Position numbers and translations under genes: made by a program
NCBI RefSeq assembly: GCF_008711325.1
Contig: NZ_VXDB01000016.1
Location: forward strand, 43,039-107,038
Reading direction: 5' to 3'
Length of the DNA stretch: 64,000 bases
From: Roseibium sediminis
GTDB taxonomy: Bacteria; Pseudomonadota; Alphaproteobacteria; Rhizobiales; Stappiaceae
Notes under the pieces: generated by a model
The model's input: only the letters and a program-made list of their open reading frames with translations
Databases searched by the model: none
What the model was told of the DNA's origin: nothing
Part shown: piece after piece, positions 28,698 through 38,294 of the stretch
Layout of the letters: the number at the start of each line of letters is the position of its first letter
Numbering within the stretch: position 1 is the first letter of the stretch

Positions 28698-28713
28698 TTA
28701 ATGAAAGGTTAAC
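28698..28713. promoter_or_regulatory. CtrA-type box in the flgB/fliO divergent region
   Basis: TTAA-TGAAAGG-TTAAC is an exact match to the CtrA consensus TTAA-N7-TTAAC. It is 51 bp upstream of flgB. It could also influence the divergent fliO-fliP operon, whose start lies 225 bp away. Confidence 0.68.
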
Positions 28714-28937
28714 AAACCCCTTTCACCTGCCCGCAACACACCGGTTTCCTTGAAGCAAAACTTAATTTCCTTTGCATTTTGCGAGATTTTCCCTCGCGCC
28801 GGCAGGCAGTTTTTGCCGCCCTCTGTTAACCTGTGAATAGCAAGAGATTCGTTTTCAACCGCACCAACGGTCGAAGGCACTACAGATAACAGGCGTTGCG
28901 GCAGAAGCCCGGCGGTCAAACCGCTCAAGAGGATCGA

Positions 28938-30644
28938 ATGTACAACTGGATTGAACAAACGCTTGGCGTCGGAGACGGGCTTGCCCGCATTCTGGCATTC
29001 ACCGTATCCCTGATTGTTGTTCTGGTCCTCTTTGCCCTTTTCGTCATCATCCTGAAACGGCTGATGGGCACCAATTTCACCGGACCGAGGAATCGTCAGC
29101 CGCGAATCCAGATCATGGACGCGGCAACGATTGACCCCAAGCGCAGGCTTGTGCTGGTGCGCCGGGACAATGTGGAACATTTGCTCCTCATTGGTGGCAC
29201 GACCGATGTTGTGGTGGAGCAGTCCATCATACGCAACGCGCCTTTGGGTGCGCAGCATCCGCGCCAAGTCCCGACCCTTGCCGCAGGCCCTGGCCCGCTT
29301 CCGGAGCCGCCATCAGACCTTGATTTCGATGATGAACAAGAGCCGATACCGGGAAAAGTGGAAACAAGGTCGGCGGAGAGCGCCACCAGAGCTTCTGAGC
29401 CTGCCCCTATGCCTGTGGTCGAGACGGCCAGCGTTCAGCCATTCACGGCTCCCACTCGCCAGGTTGCCGAGCCGCCCAAGCGGACCGGACCGAGCCCTGA
29501 GGCATCCCTCGTTCGGGCTGCGGCAGGCGGATTGTTCGCATCGCGTCAAATAAAGACGGATGAAAAGCAGCAAGAGCCGCCGACATCGGGGATTGCTGAA
29601 GTTGCACCTCGCCCGGCGACAGAGGCAGCACTGGCAGAAGCAGCGGCCAAGGCTCCGACGCTTCCCCCGGTCACGCCTCCGCAACCGGTCTCCGCGCGCC
29701 CTGCACTGTCACCGCAAACGGCATCCCTTTCCGGCCTGACGGCATCCCGCAACGCGCCTGAGAACCGCTCTTCACCGGAGACCGCGAGCACGGCGCGGCC
29801 GGCCCCTGCAATTGCCTCGCCGGCAATCACCCCGCCGAACGCAGTTGACGACAGCGAACTTTTCGAGCCTCAACATTCCGGCCCCGAGAAAACTGCGCCG
29901 CTGACAACAACCCTCGCCAATTTCGCCGCGCGCAAACCCGCCCTGTCCCCAAGCCAATTCAGCCGGACCCCGCCGAAGATCACTCCTCCGGCCTCGGGCC
30001 CTGCCGCAAGGGCGAAAACCGCTGTACTGGCAGGCTCCGGAAACCCATCGGAGGTAAAGGAAGACGCGGTTTCAGAAGACGAAGCAGTCGACACCACTGC
30101 CTTGACTTCGGCAGAACCGGCGGCAGCCAAATCAGAACCTTTACCGTTTCCCTGGCGTGGATCGGCTGCCGCACCGCAGGTGACAAAGCCTGTCGAACCG
30201 CCAGCACCTGCCAAAACGGAAACCGGGGAAACAGTGTCCGCAACTTCCATGGACACAAAGCCTTCGGAAACAGGCTTGCCGGACGATCAAGCATCCACCT
30301 CGGCGCTTCAGACCTCGGACGCTCCATCCGGGGAGACCAAGGCAGAGGCCAAAAAGGATGATCTGGACCTGCCATTGGGTACGGAAAAGAAAGAAGCAGC
30401 AGCGGGCGAAAAGGCGTCTGACTCCAACGCTCCAACCGTGCCGTCAGAACAGGAAAACGACAACATTCCGGCAGAAAGCGCTGCCGTTGTGACGGCGCCG
30501 ACCAGCCCGTTCAAGCCTGTTGTCGTTCAGTCGGCGCCCAAGGTGGAACACTCTCGCGTGCACGCAACCCCAACAGAAGTAAACCCCATCGAGGCGGAAA
30601 TGGAAAAGCTGCTCGATGAAATTCACGGACCACGAAGCATATGA
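28938..30644 (+). CDS. fliO: FliO-like flagellar biosynthesis protein with a very long Pro/Ala-rich tail
   Basis: FliO helps assemble the FliP ring of the export gate. The first roughly 100 of 568 residues match FliO: one membrane helix at about 15-38 ([27 protein letters not shown]) and then the small beta domain ([32 protein letters not shown]). The remaining roughly 450 residues are low-complexity, rich in Pro, Ala, Ser, Thr and Glu, and probably disordered in the cytoplasm. Usual FliO is 100-150 aa. The ATG at 28938 follows AAGAGGA at a good spacing. It overlaps fliP by 4 bp (ATGA), which supports the assignment. Confidence 0.8.
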   Translation: MYNWIEQTLGVGDGLARILAFTVSLIVVLVLFALFVIILKRLMGTNFTGPRNRQPRIQIMDAATIDPKRRLVLVRRDNVEHLLLIGGTTDVVVEQSIIRNAPLGAQHPRQVPTLAAGPGPLPEPPSDLDFDDEQEPIPGKVETRSAESATRASEPAPMPVVETASVQPFTAPTRQVAEPPKRTGPSPEASLVRAAAGGLFASRQIKTDEKQQEPPTSGIAEVAPRPATEAALAEAAAKAPTLPPVTPPQPVSARPALSPQTASLSGLTASRNAPENRSSPETASTARPAPAIASPAITPPNAVDDSELFEPQHSGPEKTAPLTTTLANFAARKPALSPSQFSRTPPKITPPASGPAARAKTAVLAGSGNPSEVKEDAVSEDEAVDTTALTSAEPAAAKSEPLPFPWRGSAAAPQVTKPVEPPAPAKTETGETVSATSMDTKPSETGLPDDQASTSALQTSDAPSGETKAEAKKDDLDLPLGTEKKEAAAGEKASDSNAPTVPSEQENDNIPAESAAVVTAPTSPFKPVVVQSAPKVEHSRVHATPTEVNPIEAEMEKLLDEIHGPRSI

Positions 30645-31408
30645 CAAAGCGCCTCCGGCTGTCTCCGGGACGCATCACATGGTTGGCCCTGTCAGCATTG
30701 GCGCTGTCGGCGCTTTTCTTTGTCTGGCCTGCGTCTGCCCAGGACATCACGATCGGATTTGGTGACGACACCACGCTGACGGAACGAGCCGTCCAGCTGG
30801 TCGCGCTCATGACGGTGCTGTCCCTCGCGCCGTCAATCCTGATCATGGTGACAAGCTTTACCCGAATAGTCGTGGTTCTGTCCCTGCTCCGATCAGCCAT
30901 CGGCCTGCAAACAGCACCGCCAAACATGGTCATGATCAGCCTGGCCATGTTCCTGACCGCATTCATCATGGCGCCAACCCTTCAGCTCGCCTATGACGAG
31001 GGCGTCGAGCCGTTGGTAAATGGTGACATCGAATTCAGCGAAGCCTTCGTGCGGGCATCCGATCCGTTCCGCAAATTCATGCTGTCTCAGGTGAGGGAAA
31101 AAGATCTGGCATTGTTTCAGGAAATGTCCGGTCGTGAAGCTCCTCAAACGCCGGAAGATCTAGAACTCAGCACCCTGATCCCGGCCTTCATGATCAGCGA
31201 ACTACGCCGCGCCTTCGAAATCGGGTTCCTGCTGTATCTGCCGTTCCTCATCATCGACCTTGTTATCGCATCGGTGCTGATGTCGATGGGTATGATGATG
31301 CTGCCTCCGGTCGTGATCTCGCTTCCCTTCAAGCTGATCTTCTTCGTGCTGGTGGATGGCTGGAACCTTGTGGCGGGGTCACTGGTCAAGAGTTTTGGCG
31401 GCGGTTAA
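30641..31408 (+). CDS. fliP: Flagellar export gate protein FliP
   Basis: FliP is the core pore subunit of the export gate. The 255-aa protein has a signal-like N-terminus ([20 protein letters not shown]). The FliP signatures follow: [36 protein letters not shown] and [32 protein letters not shown]. It has normal length. Its start overlaps the fliO stop. A two-hairpin interspersed repeat begins directly after its stop codon. Confidence 0.97.
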   Translation: MTKRLRLSPGRITWLALSALALSALFFVWPASAQDITIGFGDDTTLTERAVQLVALMTVLSLAPSILIMVTSFTRIVVVLSLLRSAIGLQTAPPNMVMISLAMFLTAFIMAPTLQLAYDEGVEPLVNGDIEFSEAFVRASDPFRKFMLSQVREKDLALFQEMSGREAPQTPEDLELSTLIPAFMISELRRAFEIGFLLYLPFLIIDLVIASVLMSMGMMMLPPVVISLPFKLIFFVLVDGWNLVAGSLVKSFGGG

Positions 31409-31510
31409 AGCGTTTCCAGGCGAAGTGGATACCGGTTCGCCGTCAGGAAACGCGACAGATCAAGTATTTAGAGCGCGTCGAGCGATTTTGTAAAAACGAG
31501 ACGTGCTCTA
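31409..31510. repeat. Interspersed two-hairpin repeat, copy A (after fliP)
   Basis: This is a roughly 102-bp palindromic unit that recurs at 51176-51278. The outer arms GCGTTTCC (31410-31417) and GGAAACGC (31446-31453) pair, with an inner GGCGAA/TTCGCC. A second hairpin runs from TAGAGCGCGTC to GACGTGCTCTA, ending at 31510. Similar palindromic units are common between genes in Hyphomicrobiales. It may act as a transcript 3' end. Confidence 0.8.
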
Positions 31511-31628
31511 GCCCCGCCCGCCGGACAGCCCCCAACGATGGCAAAGTCAGGCCGGGTCTCAAGACCTTGCCCGCAATTCCATGCCAACAGTTTGAACAGA
31601 TGATCTTTCAGCGAACCGGGAACAGAAC

Positions 31629-34600
31629 TTATCCGTTTTCGCTGTCGACGCCTTCGCCGACAGGATCTACATCAGCCCGCGTGCTCGGCGTCATATATTG
31701 ACGGCGATATTCCTTCATGAAGGTTTCGAGCGTGTCGATATCAGCGAGATTGTTCGCCACGTCGAGGAACTCGACCCCCTGAGCGGCAACCGGCCGGGTC
31801 ACGACCTCAAACGCAAAGGCTTCCGCGCTGTCGGTCATCTTTGCCAGGAACTTGGTGTGCAGGCGATCAAGGCTCAACTGATCCCCGGCCAGAGAATAGG
31901 CAATCGCCGCACGCAGTGCATCAAGCCGCTCCGTGTTGTCGAGCGCCACCGGGTCAGACCAGCGAGAGCCGAGCATGCCCTCAAGCTGCTCACCGGCTTC
32001 TCGCCAGCTCTGGGCTGCCCAGAACGTGTCGGCCCGTAGCCGATCCACTTCGCTGCCGCGCATGTTGCGAACAAGTTCCAGCGCAAGGTCGGGACGACCG
32101 CTCGCGGTCAGGGCTCGTGCCTCGACGATATTGCGTTGGCGCTCCAGAGCGGTCGGCAAGCTGGATTGCCGCGTGCGATTGATCACCCGAAGCGCCTCTT
32201 CGGGCTTGCGATCCATCAGGTAAATCGCGCCAAGGTCTGCCGCGATCTGCGCACGCGCCGCACCTTTCAGGCGGTTGTCCACCTGATGCTGCAGCAATTC
32301 GGTTGCCTGATCCAGAAGGTCGACATCCATCAAACGGCGAGCCAACTGGCGCACCATCTCGTCGCCCTGTCGCCCGATCGGGGTCAACTCCCGAAAGTCA
32401 TAATAGAGTGCCAACGCCGCCACGGTTGGCATCTCGTCCGCTTTCCCATCCAGGAAGAGCGACGTGAAGACCGCATTCATTTCTTCTTGCAGCAACCGCG
32501 TCGTATCAGCTTCAGGATCGGCCTGAACGGCCAGCTTCATGGCTTCAAAGGCTTCGCGGTAGCGCCCCTTTTCTGCATAAAGCTGGGAGAGGAAGCGAAG
32601 TGTCTTCAACTCGATTTCGTCGCCGCGCCAGGACATTGCCAGCCCCGAAAGCTGATCTATGGCAGTGTCGCTATCAATTTCTCCATCACGGAACCGGATA
32701 CGGATGGCCCGATACTCGGCTTCCGATGCCCGTGGGCGATCCAATGACCGTGAGACCAGATCGAAGACCCGCAGTGCTTCCTGCGAACGGCCCGACGCAT
32801 CCGCGACACGGCCTCTCAACAGGTCATAGCGAGCGGCCTGCGACGAGGTGATTTCGCTGGGCTCGATTTCGGCGAGAAGCGAATTGGCCATTCCGAAGTC
32901 ATTGGCTTCCACGAGCGCGCGAGCTGCGGCCAGCTTGAACTCGGTCTGGATCGCTGTTGGATAATTGCCCACCACCGGGCGCCCTCGCGGCATGGTTATG
33001 CGCGCTGCGTTCCAGTTACCAAGTTCCGCATCGACGATGGTCTGCCAGATGGCCGCGTCGGCGTTGCTCTTCAGATCCGGCCGGTTGAGGTGTTTAGAGG
33101 CATCATGCGGGCGACCGGCCATTGCCTCTGCCGCACCCATCATCAGGTTGAACGATCCATCAGATTCAAGTCCAGGCTCCTTTTCCAGCGCCAGATGCAT
33201 CAATCCGAGCGCTTCCTGAGGAAACTGGTGGGCCAGATAGAAGCGGGCCAGATTGAGAAGCGGGCCACGGCGACGCCCTTCAGGGGCCTGACTCAGCTGG
33301 TCTTGAAGGTCGATCAGCCGCTGACGATACGTCTCCGGCGTAGCGGTCTTTAGCGTCACGAACTCGACCGCGTCGACGGCATCCGGATCAACGATGGAAT
33401 TGAACACCCCCGTCCCACCGCGCAAGTGACGGTCAGACAGGGACAAGCCGGTCGACTTCTCAATGATCACGTCATCACCGAGGATCTTGGCTTGAAGGCC
33501 ATCTGCCTTCGGCGCGACGGCAACGCCCTGTGCGGAGCTGAGCGCATCAAGATCCACGAAGGATTGCGGCTTGAGCAAACCGCGCGGCGGGCCAAAGCCG
33601 GTCACAAGTACAATCTTGTCACCAACAAACGGGTCTTCCAGTTCGCGGATGTTCTGAGGTTCGTTGTAGTGAATTCTCAGGATCGACCCGCCGTCGCTGC
33701 GCACATTGCGCTCCATCTTCAGCGGAATGGACGGCTCCAGGATCATGTCACCGATCACCAGAGACCAGGAATTTCCATCGGCACCGACCGTTGCCAGAAC
33801 AGGATCCGTCAGATCAACGCGCAACACGCGATACCCTTCGAACTCTTGCACATCGATCTTGCTGGTGTTCTCTGCAAGCGCAGATTCCATGCCGCGGGTA
33901 TCAAGCGTGACGTCGGTGTCAAACACCATCCAGATGCTGTCGTGTCGACGGAAAATGGCGCTTGGCGTCGGCTTGGGGAACGGAAACACCACGCGAACCG
34001 TATTGCCTATACGCCGGGCCTCGGCGGCCACGAGATTGCGAGCATCTTCACCGATATTCAGCGGCGGCTGTTCCGGCGACGGTTGCGACTGCGGCATGGG
34101 CTGAGGCTGAACCTGCGCAAAGTCCAACCCGCCACTGGCACGCCATGGGGCTACAGAGGGATTGTCCGACGGCAGCACCAGAGGCGGTGGCAAGGTGTCG
34201 TTCATCGGTGCCGATACAGCTTCACTCACCGGCATGGGCTCAACTGGCGACGAGCTCGTCTGCACCGGTTGCGCCGGTGTTGTCGGCATGGCGCCACCCA
34301 GCGGCATGGCCGTTCCCACGTCCTCGCTCGCCGCAACCGGAACCTGCTCAAACGCAGGTACGGCAGCGGTCACTTCCGCCCGAGGAAACTCGACCGGCTG
34401 GAAAGCTTCAAAGTTGGCTGCCGGAACGGTACCGGAATTCGCGGTGGCCTGCGGGACGCCGAGCGGCTTTGCCCGAGGCATGGCCATGCCATCTGCATTT
34501 GCGGTCGGCGCGGCTTGTTCGGCCTCAGGCGCGCTTGCGATCTGAACCGGAGCGACCGGTTCGGCCGGGTCAACAACGCCAGCACGGGATTCAATCGCCG

Positions 34601-35609
34601 GCTCACGGCGCATTTCCTCAGATGGCAGCGTGTCATCGCGTTTTCCGGGCGCAACAATAACGCCTCTTGGCCCGCCTTCCCCGCCAGCTTCAACACTCTC
34701 CTGCTGCTGCAGAGCCTGATTAACAGGATTAAGCGGCGCATCGGAATGCGGCGTGACATCGACGACATAGGTCAGGTTTTCCCTGAAGGCGCGAATATCG
34801 ACCGTTGGGTCGATACGCATCAGGAACTTCAGCCTGCCCTTGTCGATGAACGAGTTGGCATCAACCACGCCAGGTGGCGGGTCGGTGATCAGCTGGGTAA
34901 TATTCAGGTCGGCCGGGTGATTGAACGTCACCCGAATGAAATCTTCCTCACGAACAAATGCCGTGTCGAATTCTGTGGACCAATCGAAAACAAGCCGCGT
35001 GAACGTCGGGTGCTCGCCAATTCTCAGGTTCACCCGCGGCGGCGGCTCATTCGTCATGCGCGCCTGTTCAAGCGCTTTCACCTTGCGAAGAGCCTCTTCG
35101 GCACGCTTGGCCAGATCACGAACAACATCCTCCGGAAGACCGGGGGGATGCCCCTGCCAGTTCATCGGCAGAATATCGATGAAGAGCTTCTCACCTGCTT
35201 CCAGCGTGTTGATGCGGTACTGCTTCTTCAGCGCAAACCGGATGGCGCTTCCATCCGGATCCCGGCGGGCGATCGACACATAGTCAGGCAGGTTGAGCGG
35301 AGCATCTTCGACCTTGATGTCGACCGGCTCCTCGAAGGAAATCCGCAGAACTCCGCCGGTTATAACCGCATCAAACGTAGGAAGAAGGGTCCTGTCCGAG
35401 AAGGTGAGAACCATGCGGCCATAGCCTTCCTCGGGCTGGGCCTGAAAACTTACAGGTTCTGGTGTCTGGGCAGATGCGACACCGCCAAAAACCATGACAA
35501 CGAACAAGAGGCAGATGACTGCAGATACACGTGTCCACACGGGCGCAAAGTGCCCCGCAACGCTTGAAAAAGCGTCCTTGAACATCGTCTTGCAGCTATC
35601 GTACGGCAC
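31629..35609 (-). CDS. Very large exported TPR-repeat protein of the flagellar cluster
   Basis: The product is 1326 aa with a signal peptide (VSAVICLLFVVMVFGGVASAQ, cut after residue about 48). The periplasmic N-terminal half has several beta-rich modules of the type GYGRMVLTFSDRTLLP and FTRLVFDWSTEFD, separated by a Pro/Ala-rich linker (about 300-560). The C-terminal half (about 750-1290) is helical and carries TPR-like repeats (LLNLARFYLAHQFPQEALGLMHLALEKEPG; LSQLYAEKGRYREAFEAMKLAVQADPEAD). The function is unknown. It lies between fliP and the motE-like/fliM operon, and a role in motility or envelope scaffolding is inferred from place only. It starts at GTG 35609; an ATG at 35585 is also possible. 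Confidence 0.72.
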   Translation of the reverse strand: MPYDSCKTMFKDAFSSVAGHFAPVWTRVSAVICLLFVVMVFGGVASAQTPEPVSFQAQPEEGYGRMVLTFSDRTLLPTFDAVITGGVLRISFEEPVDIKVEDAPLNLPDYVSIARRDPDGSAIRFALKKQYRINTLEAGEKLFIDILPMNWQGHPPGLPEDVVRDLAKRAEEALRKVKALEQARMTNEPPPRVNLRIGEHPTFTRLVFDWSTEFDTAFVREEDFIRVTFNHPADLNITQLITDPPPGVVDANSFIDKGRLKFLMRIDPTVDIRAFRENLTYVVDVTPHSDAPLNPVNQALQQQESVEAGGEGGPRGVIVAPGKRDDTLPSEEMRREPAIESRAGVVDPAEPVAPVQIASAPEAEQAAPTANADGMAMPRAKPLGVPQATANSGTVPAANFEAFQPVEFPRAEVTAAVPAFEQVPVAASEDVGTAMPLGGAMPTTPAQPVQTSSSPVEPMPVSEAVSAPMNDTLPPPLVLPSDNPSVAPWRASGGLDFAQVQPQPMPQSQPSPEQPPLNIGEDARNLVAAEARRIGNTVRVVFPFPKPTPSAIFRRHDSIWMVFDTDVTLDTRGMESALAENTSKIDVQEFEGYRVLRVDLTDPVLATVGADGNSWSLVIGDMILEPSIPLKMERNVRSDGGSILRIHYNEPQNIRELEDPFVGDKIVLVTGFGPPRGLLKPQSFVDLDALSSAQGVAVAPKADGLQAKILGDDVIIEKSTGLSLSDRHLRGGTGVFNSIVDPDAVDAVEFVTLKTATPETYRQRLIDLQDQLSQAPEGRRRGPLLNLARFYLAHQFPQEALGLMHLALEKEPGLESDGSFNLMMGAAEAMAGRPHDASKHLNRPDLKSNADAAIWQTIVDAELGNWNAARITMPRGRPVVGNYPTAIQTEFKLAAARALVEANDFGMANSLLAEIEPSEITSSQAARYDLLRGRVADASGRSQEALRVFDLVSRSLDRPRASEAEYRAIRIRFRDGEIDSDTAIDQLSGLAMSWRGDEIELKTLRFLSQLYAEKGRYREAFEAMKLAVQADPEADTTRLLQEEMNAVFTSLFLDGKADEMPTVAALALYYDFRELTPIGRQGDEMVRQLARRLMDVDLLDQATELLQHQVDNRLKGAARAQIAADLGAIYLMDRKPEEALRVINRTRQSSLPTALERQRNIVEARALTASGRPDLALELVRNMRGSEVDRLRADTFWAAQSWREAGEQLEGMLGSRWSDPVALDNTERLDALRAAIAYSLAGDQLSLDRLHTKFLAKMTDSAEAFAFEVVTRPVAAQGVEFLDVANNLADIDTLETFMKEYRRQYMTPSTRADVDPVGEGVDSENG

Positions 35610-35659
35610 CTTCGCCTTTCCCCGGCTTTCTCCAACGCTCTACAATACTTGATAGGACC

Positions 35660-35674
35660 TTAACGCGGCCTTAC
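35660..35674. promoter_or_regulatory. CtrA-like box (one mismatch) upstream of the TPR gene
   Basis: The plus strand reads TTAA-CGCGGCC-TTAC, one base from TTAA-N7-TTAA. It lies 51 bp before the TPR gene start, the same distance as the box before flgB. Confidence 0.4.
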
Positions 35675-35746
35675 ATCGCCCGTTAAAAACCCCGGCTTCA
35701 GACCATCAAAAGCGGGGATTTCGGACGTTCATTTTCAGCCTGAACC

Positions 35747-36496
35747 CTAGTTCGACTGGATCTTGGGAAGTTCGTCAGAGGTTTCCTGCATAACCGGCTT
35801 TGGTGCGGCTTCCACACCTGCAATGGCAACGGTCAGTTGCTCGGCAGCTTCCGGGTCCATTTTCCCCAGAATGTCCGCCATTTTCTTGGGCTTCATCTGA
35901 CGCACCACCTTCAAGAGAACCGGCAGGTCCAGTCTGTTGAAGATCCGCGCCGCATCCTTGGGTTTCATGCTCTCATACATGACCACAAGAGAAGCGACCT
36001 CATTCTCCTCCTGTTTCCTCTTTTCATCCAGAGCCGCTTCGATCCGCTGTTCCAGAGCCTTGAGTTCCTCGACACGCTTGTCGATGCGCTCTTCAGTTGC
36101 CTGAAGCAGCTTTTCCCTCAGATCGAGCTGGCCGCGTTGCTGATCCAGCGTCTCCCGGCGCTTGCCAAGGCTTTCCAGAACAGCACGCTCTGCAGCAGAT
36201 CCACCGATTTCCAGAGATTCCGGCAAGGGGGTCGTTTCGCCTTCGGCGCTTCCCTCAGCTCCCTCAGCAGGAGCTTCCCCTTCTGCCGGGGTCTCCCCTT
36301 CGGCGGGAGCCTCTCCGTCCATCGGCTTTTCTTCACCACCTTCAGCGGCTGGCGCCGCTTCGCCCTGCGTTTCCTGCGCAACTGCAACCTTCACCGGCAA
36401 GCTCGGGCCACCTGTCCCGAAGGACAGCCCGAGCAGCTTCAGCGCCAAAAGGGCGCTGGCTGAAATTGCCAGAAGAGGAAGCAGTCTTACATTCAT
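35747..36496 (-). CDS. MotE-like flagellar protein
   Basis: This 249-aa protein has an N-terminal membrane/signal segment (LLPLLAISASALLALKLLGL). A Glu/Ala/Pro repeat linker (repeating GEAPAEGE-type units) follows, then a coiled coil (about 110-180) and a C-terminal MgtE-N-like helical domain (PKDAARIFNRLDLPVLLKVVRQMKPKKMADILGKMDPE). This is the layout of the MotE family and the related flaA-locus 22.9 kDa proteins. Related rhizobial MotE is a periplasmic helper of motor assembly. Its start overlaps the end of the DUF6468 gene by 4 bp. Confidence 0.82.
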   Translation of the reverse strand: MNVRLLPLLAISASALLALKLLGLSFGTGGPSLPVKVAVAQETQGEAAPAAEGGEEKPMDGEAPAEGETPAEGEAPAEGAEGSAEGETTPLPESLEIGGSAAERAVLESLGKRRETLDQQRGQLDLREKLLQATEERIDKRVEELKALEQRIEAALDEKRKQEENEVASLVVMYESMKPKDAARIFNRLDLPVLLKVVRQMKPKKMADILGKMDPEAAEQLTVAIAGVEAAPKPVMQETSDELPKIQSN

Positions 36497-37062
36497 GCGG
36501 CAGCACCCTCGGACCGCCGACGGAAGCGCTCCAGGCGTGCGGTGGCTTCAGCAGCTGCATTGCGGATTTCATCGGCACGAGATCCCCGCGCCCTTGCCGG
36601 CTCGACGTGAACCGCCGGCGCCTGCACTGGAGCTTGAGCCTGCGGCTGCGCCTGAGTCTGCGGAGCATAGTCCTGCTCCATATCCTGACGCATCTCGCGC
36701 CGGGGAGCTGCCGCGCGTTGCGCCGCACCACCACGAGCAGCTTCAGCTATCTGGCTGATCTTGTTGAAGATCTTCTCACCCTCATCAACCTGCTCCGCCA
36801 ACTCGCGTGACATCTTTTCCGCCTCATTCAGACGGGAGCCAAGGGTCTTGTCAGCTTCGGTTGCAGTCGACTTCAAACCAAGGATCGCGCGCTCGGCGAT
36901 CTCCGTGGCCGTCATCAGCTCGGAGATGGTTGCCCGCAAGGTTTCCTCATCCGCCCTGAGGCGCTGCAAGCGGTTGTTCAGGATCCAGCAGTAGGCGATC
37001 GTCACCAGAAGGAGAACGGCCACCAGCAGCTCAATGATAGTTCCAAGAGGCAAGCTCATCAT
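36493..37062 (-). CDS. DUF6468-like membrane-anchored flagellar operon protein
   Basis: The 189-aa protein has one N-terminal membrane helix (TIIELLVAVLLLVTIAYCWIL). A coiled coil (about 30-110) with RLRADEETLRATISELMTATE and ISQIAEAARGG follows, then a Pro/Gln/Ala-rich stretch and a basic C-terminal helix. It matches the DUF6468 pattern found beside fliM in alphaproteobacteria. The function is unknown. ATGA overlaps join it to fliM upstream and to the motE-like gene downstream, so expression is coupled. Confidence 0.78.
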   Translation of the reverse strand: MMSLPLGTIIELLVAVLLLVTIAYCWILNNRLQRLRADEETLRATISELMTATEIAERAILGLKSTATEADKTLGSRLNEAEKMSRELAEQVDEGEKIFNKISQIAEAARGGAAQRAAAPRREMRQDMEQDYAPQTQAQPQAQAPVQAPAVHVEPARARGSRADEIRNAAAEATARLERFRRRSEGAAA

Positions 37063-38285
37063 GTCTGCTCCACTTCGCTTTGCATCGCGCGCTCAAAGGC
37101 GGCAAGAGTCATCTTCGGTTTTCTCAGATTCTTGGAAACCCTGATAGCAATTGCGTCTTCGACCTTGCCAAGGGTTCCTTCGGTCAACGGGATGTTTCCA
37201 CACTTCAAGGTCACCGGATCGGTCGGCTCCCGGTCGAAAACCAAGGTTTGGCCGACATCAAGGTTCAAAATCCGCCCCAACGGCAGGTGTGTTTCATGCA
37301 GAACTGCATCCACCTGGATCGTTGCTGCGTGGATTTCACTCGCAAGGTGACCTTCCCAGATCGGGTCGCGACCGAACTTTTCACCCATGAACATCTGGAG
37401 CAGCAGATCGCGGATCGGCTCCAGGGTTGCATAGGGCATCATGATCTCGACGGTACCGCCCCGGTCTTCCATGTCGATGCGAAGCTCGACAAGGATGGCC
37501 GCGTTGGCAGGGCGCGAGATCGCCGCAAAGCGCGGGTTTGTCTCCAGCCGTTCCATGTTGAAATGAACCGGGGACAACGGCGCAAAGGCGTGTTCCATGT
37601 CCTTCAGGATGATCGACACCATCTGATGAACCAGACCGGTTTCAATCGTCGTGTAGGGACGCCCTTCGACGCGAACGGCAGTCGTGCCGCGACCACCACC
37701 CAAAAGCACGTCGATGATGGAATAGATCAGGCTCGATTCAACCGTGATCATCCCGAACCCGTCCCATTCCTCGGCCTTGAAGACGCCCAGAATGGCTGGC
37801 AGCGGGATAGAGTTCAGATAGTCGCCGAAGCGAACCGAATTGATAGAATCCAGCGACACTTCAACGTTGTCGGACGTGAAGTTGCGCAAGGATGTCGTGG
37901 TCAACCGCACAAGACGGTCAAACACGATTTCGAGCATCGGTAGACGCTCGTAGGACACCATGGCCGAGTTGATCAGGGCGCGAATGCCGCTCTGATCGCC
38001 CGCGATCGTGTCTTCAACGTTAAAGCCCAGAAGGTTGTCGATTTCCTCCTGGTTCAGGACACGGTCAGCACCACGCGTGGCATCTTCAAGCTCGGGCTCA
38101 CTGTCATCCACCATGGCCGCCCACTGGGCAGCCATGTCGTCAGACCCTTCTACGCCCTGCTCTTCGAGCGCAGCTCCCCAGGCAGCAGCAAGGTCGTCAT
38201 CTTCGTCCCCTGCTCCCTGCTCGGCGAGCGCAGCTCCCCAGGCATCAGCCATATCCTCATCAGAAATGTCGTCTTCTTCCGCCAT
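37059..38285 (-). CDS. fliM: Flagellar motor switch protein FliM with an N-terminal repeat extension
   Basis: FliM is the C-ring switch protein that binds phospho-CheY. In this 408-aa protein the usual CheY-binding motif appears as LNQEEIDNLLGF at about residues 78-89, not at the N-terminus. Before it are three acidic repeats, DMADAWGAALAEQG, DLAAAWGAALEEQG and DMAAQWAAMVDDSE. The middle domain (ERLPMLEIVFDRLVRLTTTSLRNFTSDNVEVSL, later GGGRG) and the C-terminal FliN-like domain (LGRILNLDVGQTLVFDREP) are normal. It is second in the fliL-fliM-DUF6468-motE operon. Confidence 0.96.
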   Translation of the reverse strand: MAEEDDISDEDMADAWGAALAEQGAGDEDDDLAAAWGAALEEQGVEGSDDMAAQWAAMVDDSEPELEDATRGADRVLNQEEIDNLLGFNVEDTIAGDQSGIRALINSAMVSYERLPMLEIVFDRLVRLTTTSLRNFTSDNVEVSLDSINSVRFGDYLNSIPLPAILGVFKAEEWDGFGMITVESSLIYSIIDVLLGGGRGTTAVRVEGRPYTTIETGLVHQMVSIILKDMEHAFAPLSPVHFNMERLETNPRFAAISRPANAAILVELRIDMEDRGGTVEIMMPYATLEPIRDLLLQMFMGEKFGRDPIWEGHLASEIHAATIQVDAVLHETHLPLGRILNLDVGQTLVFDREPTDPVTLKCGNIPLTEGTLGKVEDAIAIRVSKNLRKPKMTLAAFERAMQSEVEQT

Positions 38286-38294
38286 ATCGCACCA

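Noticed and set aside
33426..35567. 713-codon open frame opposite the TPR gene
   Set aside because: The encoded sequence is rich in Arg/His/Gln as expected for the antisense of a GC-rich gene; the minus-strand protein has a signal peptide and domains.
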